In this document: in pieces, positions 1 through 5,264 of the stretch
Numbering within the stretch: the first letter of the stretch is position 1
How the letters are laid out: every line of letters begins with the position of its first letter
NCBI GenBank assembly: GCA_947258835.1
Contig: CAMYJY010000158.1
Coordinates: 1-5,318, forward strand
Reading direction: 5' to 3'
DNA from: an uncultured Pirellulales bacterium
Lineage (GTDB): Bacteria; Planctomycetota; Planctomycetia; Pirellulales; Lacipirellulaceae
DNA: 5,318 nt
Notes under the pieces: generated by a model
What the model was told of the DNA's origin: nothing
The model's database searches: none
The model's input: the letters and a program-made list of their open reading frames with translations, nothing else
Position numbers and translations under genes: made by a program

Positions 1-25
1 TGGCGGTGCATTGTATTTGTTGGGC

Positions 26-40
26 CAACTTTTTAAGTTG
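26..40. other. Small inverted repeat upstream of the first gene
   Basis: CAACTT (26-31) and AAGTTG (35-40) form a perfect 6-bp stem around TTT. It partly overlaps a second small inverted repeat, GTTGG-G-CCAAC (19-29), so the two hairpins would exclude each other. The pair sits 35-57 nt before the start codon of the first gene. It could be an operator or a leader structure, but stems this short also arise by chance, and I see no convincing -35/-10 pair in the 75 nt available. Confidence 0.25.
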
Positions 41-63
41 CCGAGGCACTACCCTGTTGCGTT

Positions 64-69
64 AGGAAG
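64..69 (+). promoter_or_regulatory. Ribosome binding site of the exported-protein gene
   Basis: AGGAAG lies 6 nt before the ATG at 76. It is a good Shine-Dalgarno match at normal spacing and supports the start chosen for the first gene. Confidence 0.7.
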
Positions 70-75
70 CTAGTC

Positions 76-642
76 ATGAAGAGACTTTGCTTGATGGCGA
101 GTACCTTGCTCGTCCTGCTTGAATTTACTGTGGACCTCCAGGCCCAAGTTGGGCATCCGGGGGCCTGTCAAGAGAGGTCGTTGCGCGAGTCTTTCTATGC
201 CGGCTATCGTGCCAACGTGGATTGGCCGAAGCATTATATTCCAGCAGCGCGGCAACCGCTTTGTCACACCTTTGCGGTCATGATCGACAATGGTTGGAGA
301 CGGCAAAACCTGCTGGGGGACCATCATTTCAAGTCCGATAGCAGCGAACTTACCGAAGCCGGCAAGCTCAAGGTGCGGTGGATTCTTTCCCAAGCTCCTC
401 GATCGCGCCGGGGTATTTATGTTCAACGCGGTGTGGATGTAGCGCAAACTTCCGCACGGATTGCCGCCGTCCAGGCGAACGCGGCGAGTCTCAGCCCAGC
501 CGTCAAACCGGCTTTTGTTTCCGACACGCACATCGTTCCCGAAGGGCACCCCGCCGGAGTCGTGGACAACGTATTTGTTGGCTTCCAGAACAATCGGCCG
601 GCACCCGTGTTGCCTAAGGCTTCCAAAACAGGTGCAAAGTAG
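76..642 (+). CDS. Exported protein of unknown function, 188 aa
   Basis: Function is unknown. Residues 1-23 look like a Sec signal peptide: Lys-Arg at positions 2-3, a hydrophobic core at about 4-19, and likely cleavage after Ala23 (Leu-Gln-Ala). The product should therefore leave the cytoplasm. The mature part has two cysteines, Cys31 and Cys63, which could form a disulfide. It has an aromatic, charged core at residues 38-104 containing YAGYRANVDWP, NGWRRQNLLGDHHF and LTEAGKLKVRWIL. A basic stretch with a QTSARIAAVQ segment follows, then a Pro/Ala-rich tail. From memory this core resembles a family of small secreted planctomycete proteins of unknown role, but I cannot confirm that here. The ATG at 76 has a good ribosome binding site. 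The gene precedes the TPR lipoprotein on the same strand with a 76-nt gap, so shared transcription is plausible. The opposite-strand reading frame over this region looks like a shadow. Confidence 0.9.
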   Translation: MKRLCLMASTLLVLLEFTVDLQAQVGHPGACQERSLRESFYAGYRANVDWPKHYIPAARQPLCHTFAVMIDNGWRRQNLLGDHHFKSDSSELTEAGKLKVRWILSQAPRSRRGIYVQRGVDVAQTSARIAAVQANAASLSPAVKPAFVSDTHIVPEGHPAGVVDNVFVGFQNNRPAPVLPKASKTGAK

Positions 643-705
643 CCCACGTGGCAGGCGAGAGAATGTACGACTTCAAGTTTGATAGGATGTCAAACGAAAC
701 GACGC

Positions 706-712
706 AGGGAGG
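706..712 (+). promoter_or_regulatory. Strong ribosome binding site fixing the GTG start of the TPR gene
   Basis: AGGGAGG lies 6 nt before GTG at 719, the strongest Shine-Dalgarno sequence in the window. It matters because no in-frame ATG, GTG or TTG exists between this GTG and the lipobox, so it settles the start of a gene with an unusually long N-terminal leader. Confidence 0.8.
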
Positions 713-718
713 CTTCTG

Positions 719-1909
719 GTGATCAGTGCTCTATCGTGGAAAAATCTGAGTGGCTGTCAGCTGCTGTGCACCGTTGCGCTCGGTTGGCGTCTGGGACGTC
801 CCAGGGAAGCTGGGTCTTGCGCTAAAAAAATACCGCGGTTTGGTTGGATCCCTCCGCTGGCGTCAGGAAGCCGGTGGTTATTCAGTCTGACGCTGCTCTC
901 GCTCGTCACCGGTTGTACGCTACCAAAAATTTCCAGTCTGCCTTCCTGGGGGAAAACCGCGTCGGCCGACTCGGCCCAGGCCAGTCCTGCGGCAACCTTG
1001 GCGGAACAAACGTCAGGTGCACAGCCCCAGCGTAACTTGTTGTCCAAGTTGGCGGATTCTTTGACGCCGGGATCGCCTGGGGAGCAGCCGAACCGACCTC
1101 ATGCGAGTCAAGTCCATGCAGCGTATCAAGAAATTGACCCGATTGCGTTGAATTATAAATCGGCACCGCCGAGTGTGGGGCTGTATCTTGCTGTCGCTCA
1201 GTTGAGCGATCGTCGTGGCGATGTGCCGCAGGCGCGCGCTATGTATCGCCGGGCGCTGCAGATGGAGGCCGAAAACCGTGACGCCCTGTTGGGGCTAGCA
1301 CGACTGGAAGACCGTGCCGGGAATCTAAAACAGGCAATTCAGATCTATCGACGCGGCGCGGCGGCCCATCCAGAGGATGCCTCCATGCTGAACGATATGG
1401 CCCTCTGTTTGGCGCGTCAGGGACAGTTGCATCCTGCGGCGCAAACACTGCAGCAGGCGATTCAATTGCAGCCCCAGAAACAGCTCCATCGTAATAATCT
1501 TGCCAAAGTGTTGGTTGAGCTGAATCACCTGGACGCGGCAGTTGCGCACCTGCAGGCGGTGCATCCTCCGGCAGTGGCGCGGTACAATGCCGGCGTCCTG
1601 TTGCATCAGAGACAACGCCACCGTGAGGCCGCCCGCCATTTAGCTGCTGCGGTGGAGTTGGATCCGGAGTTGCAGATCGCGGGGAAGTTGCTGGCGCAGA
1701 TTCAGCCAGCCAGTGTGCCTGGACAACCGCAGGGGGCGTATGCGGACCAGCGGGTTTTGCCCACGCCCCCTGCCGCATTCCAGCAGGTAGCCGGCCAGGC
1801 CCCACAAGCGGCCTCCCCGCTGGAGGCCGGCCAGCCTCCCGCAGTGCCCGCCCGCACTGCAAGGGCCTCACAGAATCCGTCCCTCAGGCAACTGCCTCGT
1901 CTCCACTAA
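719..1909 (+). CDS. TPR-repeat lipoprotein, 396 aa
   Basis: Predicted envelope lipoprotein with tetratricopeptide repeats, which normally act as protein-protein scaffolds; the partner is unknown. A hydrophobic segment at residues 53-65 ends in a lipobox-like LVTGC, with Cys66 as the candidate lipidated residue. It is preceded by a 52-residue leader, far longer than the usual n-region of a lipoprotein signal. The GTG start is nevertheless well supported by AGGGAGG and the lack of alternatives. Residues 67-150 are a low-complexity linker rich in Ser, Ala, Pro and Gln. About five TPR units follow at roughly 152-185, 186-219, 220-253, 254-282 and 284-317, with typical signatures such as GDVPQARAMYRRAL and GNLKQAIQIYRRG. 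The tail (about 325-396) is rich in Pro, Ala and Gln and looks disordered. The gene ends 13 nt from the convergent rsmH. The TPR fold is secure; lipidation is likely but not certain. Confidence 0.92.
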   Translation: MISALSWKNLSGCQLLCTVALGWRLGRPREAGSCAKKIPRFGWIPPLASGSRWLFSLTLLSLVTGCTLPKISSLPSWGKTASADSAQASPAATLAEQTSGAQPQRNLLSKLADSLTPGSPGEQPNRPHASQVHAAYQEIDPIALNYKSAPPSVGLYLAVAQLSDRRGDVPQARAMYRRALQMEAENRDALLGLARLEDRAGNLKQAIQIYRRGAAAHPEDASMLNDMALCLARQGQLHPAAQTLQQAIQLQPQKQLHRNNLAKVLVELNHLDAAVAHLQAVHPPAVARYNAGVLLHQRQRHREAARHLAAAVELDPELQIAGKLLAQIQPASVPGQPQGAYADQRVLPTPPAAFQQVAGQAPQAASPLEAGQPPAVPARTARASQNPSLRQLPRLH

Positions 1910-1922
1910 CCTGGACCAAGGG

Positions 1923-2822
1923 CTAGGTGGTAGGATTGCGCTCCGCGACACGCAGTTTGGCACTGCGGGATCGGCTATTGCGTTCAATTTCCGCCGCGGT
2001 TGGCAAGAGCGGACGTTTGGTCAGCACGCTAAGACGTGCGTCGTCACGGAAGGCATGTTTTACCAAGCGGTCCTCCAAGGAATGGAAGCTAATGATTGCC
2101 AGTCGCCCGCCGGGATGCAGCACCTCGGGAAGGTGGGCCAGGGCCTGTTCTAAAGAGGCCAATTCGTCATTCACGGCAATTCGCAAGGCTTGGAAGGTAC
2201 GTGTGGCGGGGTCAATGGAGTGCCCGCGACTCCGTGGCACACAAGAGCGCACCAGGCTGGCTAGCGCACCGGCGGTGCGCAGGGGGTGCGTCCGGCGGTG
2301 GGCCACAATCCGGCGCGCAATTCTGCGACTGAAACGTTCTTCGCCGTAGCGATAGATCACATCGGCGAGTTTTTTTTCATCCAGGCGGGCCAGCAGCTTC
2401 CAGGCCGGTTCCCCCCGCGAGCGGTCAAAACGCAAATCCAGCTCCCCCTGGCTGTGAAAGCTGAAGCCGCGCCGGGGGTCTGTCAGCTGGTCACTAGAAA
2501 TGCCCAAGTCCAGCAAGATGCCGTCCACCGCCGCCAGTTGGTATTCGCTAAGCAGCCGGGGGATGGCCGTATAGTTGCCAATGGCTACCTCGACCGGCAA
2601 TCCCTCCAGGGCCGAACGGGCGCGTTCCAGGGCGGATGGGTCAAGATCCATAGCGAGGACGCGTCCGGTGGGTTGCACCCGGCGGGCCAGCGCGGCGCTG
2701 TGGCCCCCGCCACCAAGCGTCCCATCCACCAAGATCTGGCCCGGTGCGGCCGGCAGCCACTCCAACACCTCATTCAGCATCACCGGTAGATGGCAGGTCC
2801 CAGGAGACACGCGGATCCTCAT
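1923..2822 (-). CDS. rsmH: 16S rRNA (cytosine-1402-N4)-methyltransferase RsmH (MraW)
   Basis: RsmH uses SAM to methylate N4 of C1402 in the 16S rRNA decoding centre, acting on the small subunit in the cytoplasm. The 299-aa protein carries the family's landmarks in order: HLPVMLNEVL (11-20), the SAM-binding loop VDGTLGGGGH (32-41), acidic DLD (59-61), DGILLDLGISSDQL (100-113), RGFSF (118-122), YGEERFSRRIA (159-169), PATRTFQALRIAVNDEL (205-221) and the hallmark ISFHSLEDRLVK (244-255). Length is close to E. coli RsmH (313 aa). I chose the ATG at 2822. A GTG at 2846 would add eight residues but lies at the expected transcription start of the promoter at 2852-2880, and neither start has a clear ribosome binding site. 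In most bacteria rsmH heads the dcw division cluster with ftsL and a penicillin-binding protein. Here the next gene downstream is convergent, so rsmH stands alone, as expected for planctomycetes. Confidence 0.97.
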   Translation of the reverse strand: MRIRVSPGTCHLPVMLNEVLEWLPAAPGQILVDGTLGGGGHSAALARRVQPTGRVLAMDLDPSALERARSALEGLPVEVAIGNYTAIPRLLSEYQLAAVDGILLDLGISSDQLTDPRRGFSFHSQGELDLRFDRSRGEPAWKLLARLDEKKLADVIYRYGEERFSRRIARRIVAHRRTHPLRTAGALASLVRSCVPRSRGHSIDPATRTFQALRIAVNDELASLEQALAHLPEVLHPGGRLAIISFHSLEDRLVKHAFRDDARLSVLTKRPLLPTAAEIERNSRSRSAKLRVAERNPTT

Positions 2823-2851
2823 GAAGAACTTTAAGTTTTGCACCACGTTGG

Positions 2852-2880
2852 ATTATTCATGGTTGCAATGTAAATTGCAA
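2852..2880 (-). promoter_or_regulatory. Probable sigma70-type promoter of rsmH
   Basis: Reading the - strand, TTGCAA (2880-2875) is a 4/6 match to the -35 consensus. It is followed after exactly 17 nt by AATAAT (2857-2852), a 5/6 match to the -10 consensus. Transcription would start near 2845 and leave a leader of about 23 nt before the ATG at 2822, which argues against the GTG start at 2846. Spacing, position and orientation all fit. Planctomycete promoters are poorly characterised, so this remains a prediction. Confidence 0.5.
2863..2880. promoter_or_regulatory. Inverted repeat overlapping the rsmH -35 box, candidate operator
   Basis: TTGCAAT (2863-2869) and ATTGCAA (2874-2880) form a perfect 7-bp inverted repeat with a 4-nt spacer. 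It covers the predicted -35 element and most of the spacer, where a dimeric repressor could bind. I do not recognise the site as that of a known regulator. The A/T-rich makeup makes chance occurrence possible. Confidence 0.35.
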
Positions 2881-2918
2881 TTCCGAGAGGAGCCTAGAAA
2901 CCTCTTGTGACTGTGTCC

Positions 2919-2943
2919 CATCGGTAGGCTTCGCCAACCGATG
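2919..2943. other. Small hairpin upstream of the rsmH promoter
   Basis: CATCGGT (2919-2925) pairs with ACCGATG (2937-2943). An A-A mismatch and three further G-C pairs then close a 3-nt TTC loop. No T-run follows on either strand, so it is not an obvious terminator. It lies between the rsmH promoter and the REP-like element, and its function is unknown. Confidence 0.35.
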
Positions 2944-3014
2944 CCACCCGCTGGTTTTTGCGGTGAGGGGCCCCGACTTGGGGGGGATCTTTTTTGGCTC
3001 CCGCCGCTCCCCCG

Positions 3015-3087
3015 CGTCATTCCCGCGCAGGCGGGAATCTAGGCTACCCGCACCCGCTACTGGATTCCCGCTTGCGCGGGAATGACG
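3015..3087. repeat. Inverted pair of dRS3/REP-like units (BIME-like element)
   Basis: Two 27-nt arms, 3015-3041 and 3061-3087, are inverted copies of each other with 25 of 27 positions matching, separated by 19 nt. Each arm is itself palindromic: ATTCCCGC (3019-3026) pairs with GCGGGAAT (3031-3038), and ATTCCCGC (3064-3071) pairs with GCGGGAAT (3076-3083), each around a 4-nt loop. Both arms fit ATTCCC-N8-GGGAAT, the consensus of the dispersed dRS3 repeat of Neisseria. Closely similar REP-type units occur in other bacteria. The nested design (two small hairpins that can also fold into one large one) is typical of REP pairs mobilised by RAYT-type transposases. It lies in the divergent gap before queA and could also stop or stabilise transcripts. 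No transposase is present nearby. Confidence 0.85.
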
Positions 3088-3263
3088 ATACTGTGCCTAC
3101 AGCAAACCGCGAGGTGCGCTCCAAGTGAAAAGCCCTGGGACTTTCGGGAGTGATCTTGGCGTGGTAGGCTGCCAATTTTGCACGACGAGGACTACTATCG
3201 CTGGCTTCGCATTCTTCCCTCGTGGAGCCCCTACCGACTGTCAGCCCACGAATTTTAGCCGCA

Positions 3264-3279
3264 GAAAAATCCCTTTTTC
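3264..3279 (+). other. Short inverted repeat in the queA leader
   Basis: GAAAAA (3264-3269) and TTTTTC (3274-3279) form a 6-bp stem around TCCC. An alternative 5-bp pairing, ATCCC (3269-3273) with GGGAT (3286-3290), would compete with it. It lies 40-57 nt before the queA ATG. The stem is weak and A/T-only apart from one pair. I see no preQ1 riboswitch pattern around it, so regulation is only a possibility. Confidence 0.2.
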
Positions 3280-3320
3280 TTTTGTGGGATGGCGGTTGCC
3301 AACTTAGAAAGTGCAGCCGT

Positions 3321-4370
3321 ATGGAACCCTGGATTGACTACACCCTGCCGTCCGAGCTGGTTGCCCAAGAGCCACTACGAAACCGAGCCGATGCCCGTTT
3401 GATGGTGATTGATCGGGCGCGCGCATCCATCAAGCACCATCACATACGTGATCTGCCATCCCTCTTAGGTCCTGGGGACCGGCTGGTCTTCAATAATACC
3501 AAGGTCATCCCGGCCGGGCTGCGTGGCGTCCGCACCGAGACGGGAGGCCGCTGGCAGGGACTTTTTCTGGGGACCCAGGGGGCGGATTGGAAAATAGTCT
3601 GCAAAACCCGTGGCAAACTGCAACCCCCCGAAAGCGTCACCTTGCACGATAGGGAGGGACGCGCAGCGCTGCAGCTGTGGTTGCTGGAGCAGCTGGCGGA
3701 CGGAGAGTGGTTGGCCCGCCCAGATACTCAGATGGCCCCCCTGGAGTTGTTGTCCCAGATCGGTCGTGTGCCGTTGCCGCCCTACATTCGAGGTGGGAAC
3801 ATGGTGGACTCGGATACGGAGTCGTACCAAACGGTCTTTGCAAAATCCCCGGGTGCGGTGGCTGCACCAACGGCTGGGTTGCATTTTACGCACGATCTAC
3901 TGCGGGCGATGGAACGGTCCGGCGTGAGTTTTTCGGCCGTCACGTTGCACGTGGGACGGGGAACTTTTCGACCGATCGATGCTGACGATCTCGACCAGCA
4001 TCCGATGCATACGGAATGGAGTGAACTTTCTGCGACGGCCGCCAACGAGATCAATGCCAGCCGCCAGCGGGGTGAACGCGTGATTGCTGTAGGAACCACC
4101 GTGACCCGTGTTCTCGAAACCGTCGCGGCCCTGCCGTCGGACAATGGTACTTTGACGAGTTGGCAAGGAGAGACCGATCTCTTTATCCGGCCCCCCCATG
4201 CCTTCCAAGCCATGGATGCCCTGCTGACTAATTTCCATTTTCCCCGGACCACGCTGTTATTGCTGGTCCAGGCCTTTGGTGGCACGGAACTCATGCAGAG
4301 GGCCTACCAGGAAGCAGTCCAAGAAGAGTATCGTTTTTATAGCTTTGGCGATGCGATGCTGATTACCTAG
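3321..4370 (+). CDS. queA: S-adenosylmethionine:tRNA ribosyltransferase-isomerase QueA
   Basis: QueA transfers and isomerises the ribosyl group of SAM onto 7-aminomethyl-7-deazaguanine (preQ1) at position 34 of tRNAs with GUN anticodons, giving epoxyqueuosine, the next-to-last step of queuosine synthesis in the cytoplasm. The 349-aa protein has normal family length and spans the full family. Landmarks are the N-terminal YTLPSELVAQEPL (7-19), GDRLVFNNTKVIPAGLRG (52-69), YQTVFAKSPGAVAAPTAGLHFT (the hallmark region, 169-190), LHVGRGTFRPI (about 209-219), and near the C-terminus TDLFIRPPHAF, LLTNFHFPRTTLLLLVQAF and YRFYSFGDAMLI. The ATG at 3321 gives the expected N-terminus; the frame is open further upstream but that part is not QueA-like. 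The ribosome binding site is weak (AGAAAG at 3306-3311). tgt and other queuosine genes, often next to queA, are absent here. Translation runs unbroken to TAG with no sign of damage. Confidence 0.97.
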   Translation: MEPWIDYTLPSELVAQEPLRNRADARLMVIDRARASIKHHHIRDLPSLLGPGDRLVFNNTKVIPAGLRGVRTETGGRWQGLFLGTQGADWKIVCKTRGKLQPPESVTLHDREGRAALQLWLLEQLADGEWLARPDTQMAPLELLSQIGRVPLPPYIRGGNMVDSDTESYQTVFAKSPGAVAAPTAGLHFTHDLLRAMERSGVSFSAVTLHVGRGTFRPIDADDLDQHPMHTEWSELSATAANEINASRQRGERVIAVGTTVTRVLETVAALPSDNGTLTSWQGETDLFIRPPHAFQAMDALLTNFHFPRTTLLLLVQAFGGTELMQRAYQEAVQEEYRFYSFGDAMLIT

Positions 4371-4913
4371 CAAGCTGCACCCCGGGGATCGTGATTTCCG
4401 ACATTTGTCCCGCGCAGGCTTCAAAAACGTCGGGTGGCATGCTTCCAAGCCAGCTGCGGCCTGGCCAAGATGGCAAAAAAAGGACTCTCCTTAAAAGGGG
4501 CCGGGGCAGGCGCCTCTTGTGCTAAGGAGAGTCCGGAGAACGCAAAATAATTACATCGGGGGGCAGTGGCTTCCCTCCGGGGGGCGAGTCGGTGGTCAGG
4601 ACCAATTGCCCAACTGCGAATCGTTCATTTTGCGGACGATTTTGTTGCTGTTATGCTTGCATTAGCGGGGCCAACGGCCTTGCCAGACGGCACCCCTCAC
4701 GTGTTGTCGGGGACGACCTTGACAGTGAGCTCACCGGAAATAGGGATCGGTTCGCTGTGAGACGCACTTAAGAGGAACGTCTATGAATTGCGCCAACTAC
4801 TTAGACGCTGGTGGAAAGCCGTTGATTTCCCAGGCAATGTCCGCAGAAAGCGGTTGCAAAAAGTCCTGATCGTGGGTGGGAGGGCAGGCCCCCTTGTCTG
4901 GCTTATGCAGTCC
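4371..4913. other. Region without an intact gene between queA and the pilin gene (543 nt)
   Basis: This stretch holds a strong - strand terminator at its left end (4475-4534) and no convincing complete gene. A + strand GTG-started frame (4566-4760, 64 codons) has no ribosome binding site and no recognisable product. On the - strand, short protein-like strings occur in different frames: an open run in frame after the pilin stop (4913-4800), a segment reading SGELTVKVVPDNT (about 4733-4690), and one reading PPGGKPLPPDVIIL (about 4585-4540). Stops separate them. They could be remains of a decayed gene or chance. The region is probably the 3' part of the pilin transcript. Confidence 0.5.
4475..4534 (-). 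terminator. Strong intrinsic terminator on the - strand
   Basis: GGACTCTCCTTA (4482-4493) and TAAGGAGAGTCC (4523-4534) form a perfect 12-bp stem. The 29-nt G/C-rich loop contains a further GGCGCC palindrome. On the - strand the stem is followed directly by seven T (4481-4475), the classic Rho-independent layout. On the + strand no T-run follows the hairpin, so it does not end queA transcripts by the same rule. The only - strand gene found upstream is the Flp pilin, whose stop codon is about 380 nt away, implying a long 3' untranslated region or an unseen RNA or small gene in between. Confidence 0.88.
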
Positions 4914-5075
4914 CTATAGGCTCGTGCTGATTTCCGTGAAAGTAGCATTCGAACCCTGTCCTAACGCCCCGATAGTGCCAAGGCAGGTCAAAATAATCAA
5001 GCTGAGAAGCAATGCGTATTCAACCGCGGCAGCGCCGTCTTCCTCCCGAATGAATCGGCGTATGAATGGGATCAT
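4914..5075 (-). CDS. flp: Flp/type IVb prepilin, 53 aa
   Basis: Predicted subunit of a Flp (Tad-type) pilus, a thin surface fibre used for adhesion and colonisation. The - strand frame starts with ATG at 5075 and ends with TAG at 4916-4914. It has the full Flp plan: a basic leader (MIPFIRRFIREEDG, 1-14), a prepilin peptidase site after Gly14, Glu19 and Tyr20 at mature positions +5 and +6 (the conserved EY pair), a single hydrophobic segment (about 21-38), and a short polar tail ending in STSL. The mature pilin would be 39 residues. An in-frame TAG 12 nt upstream fixes the start; the ribosome binding site is weak. No tadA, rcpA, cpaB or prepilin peptidase gene lies inside the window, so assembly genes must be elsewhere or just beyond the right edge. 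It is easily missed because of its size, but the motif order makes it convincing. Confidence 0.9.
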   Translation of the reverse strand: MIPFIRRFIREEDGAAAVEYALLLSLIILTCLGTIGALGQGSNATFTEISTSL

Positions 5076-5235
5076 GTGTAGGCTCTATCGTCTTGAAAGT
5101 GAGTGTCGTGCGATGCCCCAGCGGAGAGTTTTTCACCAGGACTTCGTCTAAAGCATATCTCACGGTTGCCTGCGACGAGCAAGAATTCCAATGTTCAGCC
5201 GTGGTAAGCCATGGTACGGATTGCCGATGATGACG

Positions 5236-5264
5236 ATTGTAACGAGGCCCGGGCCTGGAACCAA
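5236..5264 (-). promoter_or_regulatory. Candidate promoter for the flp transcript
   Basis: On the - strand, TTGGTT (5264-5259, 4/6 match to -35) is followed after 17 nt by TACAAT (5241-5236, 5/6 match to -10). Transcription would start near 5229 and give a leader of roughly 150 nt before the pilin ATG. The spacer is very G/C-rich and contains a perfect palindrome, which suggests regulation. The weaker pair closer to the gene is an alternative. Confidence 0.4.
5245..5256. promoter_or_regulatory. 12-bp palindrome inside the flp promoter spacer, candidate operator
   Basis: AGGCCCGGGCCT is a perfect 12-bp palindrome lying between the predicted -10 and -35 elements. A regulator bound there would face RNA polymerase directly. 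I do not recognise it as a known binding site. It overlaps the first copy of a GGCCTGGAAC direct repeat. Confidence 0.35.

Larger units (their letters stand above)
2823..3320. other. Divergent intergenic region between rsmH and queA (about 500 nt)
   Basis: I see no protein or RNA gene here. The region holds, from left to right: the rsmH promoter and its inverted repeat (2852-2880); a small hairpin (2919-2943); a G-rich tract followed by T6 (about 2980-2996) that does not form a convincing terminator; the dRS3/REP-like inverted pair (3015-3087); and about 230 nt of queA leader with one short A/T-rich inverted repeat (3264-3279). The queA frame stays open back to 3222, but that N-terminal extension does not belong to the QueA family and is probably non-coding. 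I could not place a queA promoter with confidence. Confidence 0.7.

Noticed and set aside
70..549. 159-codon - strand frame opposite the first gene
   Set aside because: It overlaps almost all of the + strand gene, which has a signal peptide and a good ribosome binding site. The - strand product shows no recognisable domain and looks like a shadow.
1239..1871. 210-codon - strand frame inside the TPR gene
   Set aside because: The + strand has clear TPR periodicity. The - strand product is a Pro/Arg/Ala-rich string typical of the antisense of G/C-rich coding DNA.
2286..2789. 167-codon + strand frame inside rsmH
   Set aside because: rsmH carries all family motifs on the other strand, so this is an antisense shadow.
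2965..2998. CCCC-GACTT-GGGG followed by a T6 run as a + strand terminator
   Set aside because: The stem is only 4 bp, the T-run is separated from it by several bases, and no + strand gene lies upstream to be terminated.
3222..3320. N-terminal extension of QueA to an upstream start
   Set aside because: The 33 extra residues do not resemble QueA. The family N-terminus begins at the ATG at 3321 and the upstream frame is probably open by chance.
3088..3320. preQ1 riboswitch in front of queA
   Set aside because: I looked for the compact preQ1 aptamer (a C-rich/G-rich stem followed by an A-rich tail) and found no matching arrangement; the short A/T hairpin does not qualify.
3782..4294. 170-codon - strand frame inside queA
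   Set aside because: It is antisense to an intact, motif-complete QueA and has no recognisable features of its own.
4566..4760. 64-codon + strand frame downstream of queA
   Set aside because: It has a GTG start, no ribosome binding site, no recognisable motif, and lies in a region probably transcribed from the other strand.
4940..4965. tRNA T-arm-like GGGTTCGAATGC on the - strand
   Set aside because: No pairing T-stem, anticodon arm or acceptor stem surrounds it, and the bases encode part of the pilin tail.
4876..5151. 91-codon + strand frame over the pilin locus
   Set aside because: The - strand encodes a convincing Flp prepilin over the same bases, so the + strand frame is its shadow.
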